Source: BRH-c25 sp029553855 (GTDB taxonomy: Bacteria; Bacillota; Clostridia; Lutisporales; Lutisporaceae). Taken from it: a stretch of DNA of 6,768 nt. The stretch spans positions 1 through 6,768 of the forward strand of contig DAOSQO010000135.1 in the NCBI GenBank assembly GCA_035375865.1, in the 5' to 3' direction. The notes beneath the pieces are model-generated. The model was not told where the DNA came from. It did not search any database and saw only the letters and a program-made list of their open reading frames with translations. Positions 5,650 through 6,768 of this stretch are shown here, one piece after another. The position numbers were made by a program, and so were the translations under genes. Position 1 is the stretch's first letter; every line of letters starts with the position of its first letter.

Positions 5650-6069
5650 ATGGATAGTGGGTCGATATATGGTATTCTTTATTTTTTATTCATGTCGGCT
5701 GTTATTTTAGCCGCTGCCTATTACGTTACAAAATATTTATCCCGAAAAGGATTCAACAGGGGAAAAAATAAGAATCTGAAGATAATTGAGTCAGTACCTC
5801 TTGGAATTGATAAAAGCCTCTTACTTATTAAAGTCGGGGAGCAGTACATGCTTATTGGAAACAGCCAAAAGAATATATTCCTTCTTTCTGAAATAGATAA
5901 GGAAAAACTGTTAGTAGGTGACATAAGCGAAGAATACGGCGGCCTGGATAATGAAAATTATGAATCATACATTAATAGAATTCATGAAAAAACATCGGCT
6001 GCCAATTCAATTAAACAAAATTTGGTTAGACTGAAAACCATTGTTAGGGGTAAAAAAACTGATGATTAA
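5650..6069 (+). CDS. fliO: Flagellar biosynthesis protein FliO (FliZ-like in Firmicutes)
   Basis: FliO is a small membrane protein that helps assemble the FliP/FliQ/FliR export gate and protects FliP. The 139 residues have a short outside N-terminus, one membrane helix at about 7-28 (ILYFLFMSAVILAAAYYVTK) and a basic cytoplasmic segment. A small beta-rich domain follows with the family core LKIIESVPLGIDKSLLLIKV and QYMLIGNSQKNIFLLSEI. The remaining C-terminus is polar and poorly conserved. It is shorter than B. subtilis FliZ (about 219 residues) and seems to lack that protein's N-terminal extracytoplasmic extension and signal peptide; this looks like normal family variation, not truncation. 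The start is supported by AAGGAG (5636-5641). It lies 15 bases after cheY and overlaps fliP by 8 bases. Confidence 0.9.
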   Translation: MDSGSIYGILYFLFMSAVILAAAYYVTKYLSRKGFNRGKNKNLKIIESVPLGIDKSLLLIKVGEQYMLIGNSQKNIFLLSEIDKEKLLVGDISEEYGGLDNENYESYINRIHEKTSAANSIKQNLVRLKTIVRGKKTDD

Positions 6070-6768
6070 AAGGGAAGATGCTTTAAAAATTGCTATTTTC
6101 ATAATCCTTATACTTATCCCGGGAGTCTTCAGTGTCTGGTGTGAACCGCTTCCGATACCCAAGATAGGCCTTGATATCGAAACGGCTGAAAACCCTAAGG
6201 ATGTTGCACTCAGCATGCAGATACTATTCTTGCTGACTATACTTACACTGGCACCATCACTTCTGATAATGCTTACATCTTTTACAAGGATAGTAATAGT
6301 ACTCTCATTTACAAGAAATGCTTTGGGCACACAACAAATGCCGCCGAATCAGGTACTTATAGGCCTTGCTTTATTTCTGACATTCTTTGTAATGTCGCCG
6401 GTTATATCGGAAATAAACGAAACAGCTTTCAAACCGTATACGAATAACGAGATCTCACAGGAAGAAGCAATTAAAAAAGCTTCAGTTCCGATTCGCAATT
6501 TTATGTTTAAATATACAAGAGAAAAGGATCTTGCATTGTTCTTGAAGCTGGGGCAGGTAAACAAACCTTTAGCTAAGAGCGATATACCAACCTCTGCGCT
6601 TATACCGGCATTTATTATAAGCGAGCTAAAAACAGCTTTTGAGATTGGTTTTTTCTTATATATACCGTTTTTAATGATAGATATGATTGTATCAAGTACA
6701 CTTATGTCAATGGGTATGATGATGCTGCCGCCGATTATGATTTCAATGCCTTTTAAAATATTACTCTT
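6062..6768 (+). CDS. fliP: Flagellar type III export gate protein FliP, 3' end outside window
   Basis: The frame from ATG 6062 stays open to the window edge: 235 residues, about 15-25 short of a full FliP. FliP forms most of the FliPQR export channel at the centre of the basal body. The N-terminus (about 10-28, hydrophobic, ending near VWCEP) looks like the cleaved signal peptide known for FliP. Family signatures are clear: LTSFTRIVIVLSFTRNALGT (72-90), MPPNQVLIGLALFLTFFVMSP (93-113) and MMMLPPIMISMPFK (219-232). The three methionines 219-221 match the methionine gasket that seals the channel in Salmonella FliP. The ATG lies within the end of fliO (overlap ATGATTAA, 6062-6069), preceded by a weak AGGGG at 6046-6050, so translation is probably coupled to fliO. 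Confidence 0.96.
   Translation, partial: MIKREDALKIAIFIILILIPGVFSVWCEPLPIPKIGLDIETAENPKDVALSMQILFLLTILTLAPSLLIMLTSFTRIVIVLSFTRNALGTQQMPPNQVLIGLALFLTFFVMSPVISEINETAFKPYTNNEISQEEAIKKASVPIRNFMFKYTREKDLALFLKLGQVNKPLAKSDIPTSALIPAFIISELKTAFEIGFFLYIPFLMIDMIVSSTLMSMGMMMLPPIMISMPFKILL

Noticed and set aside
1..6768. A novel or mobile system within the window
   Set aside because: All coding space is explained by nine recognised flagellar genes plus cheY in a familiar order; there are no terminal repeats, integrase or transposase genes, tRNAs or abrupt composition changes.

Overview
The window is one uninterrupted, plus-strand stretch of a flagellar and chemotaxis (fla/che) operon. The order is flgE (3' end), flbD/swrD, motA, motB, fliL, fliM, fliY, cheY, fliO, fliP (5' end). 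The DNA is AT-rich, Shine-Dalgarno sites are strong and purine-rich, and TTG and GTG starts occur. The switch contains FliY (a CheC-like/FliN fusion) and motAB sit inside the operon. Together these point to a Gram-positive member of the Firmicutes, most likely class Clostridia. The gene order recalls cellulolytic clostridia of the Acetivibrio/Ruminiclostridium type, but that is recollection, not a database result.

Layout: positions 2-775 are the C-terminal part of the hook protein. A strong hairpin (783-809) fills most of the largest intergenic gap, which is only 58 bases. Positions 834-3039 hold the motor-power block: FlbD/SwrD, the MotA/MotB stator and FliL. Positions 3058-5634 hold the switch and signalling block: FliM, FliY and CheY. 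Positions 5650-6768 begin the type III export gate (FliO, then FliP, which runs off the window). Genes are separated by 2 to 58 bases or overlap by 8 bases (fliM/fliY and fliO/fliP). No promoter is evident, so the block is probably read from a promoter upstream of the window.

How they work together: FlgE forms the hook. MotA/MotB, assisted by FliL and probably by FlbD/SwrD, convert ion flow into torque on the rotor. FliM and FliY form the switch that CheY-P binds. FliY carries two intact CheC-type active sites, so it should also dephosphorylate CheY-P at the motor, and cheY lies directly downstream of it. FliO and FliP start the export apparatus that secretes the axial proteins.

I found no mobile element, RNA gene, CRISPR array, broken gene or unrecognised system. 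The observations most worth a second look are the sodium-type look of the stator, the U-tract-less hairpin after flgE, the placement of flbD/swrD next to motAB, and an 18-base in-frame tandem repeat in fliY. The start of fliY should be placed at 4046, not 4037.
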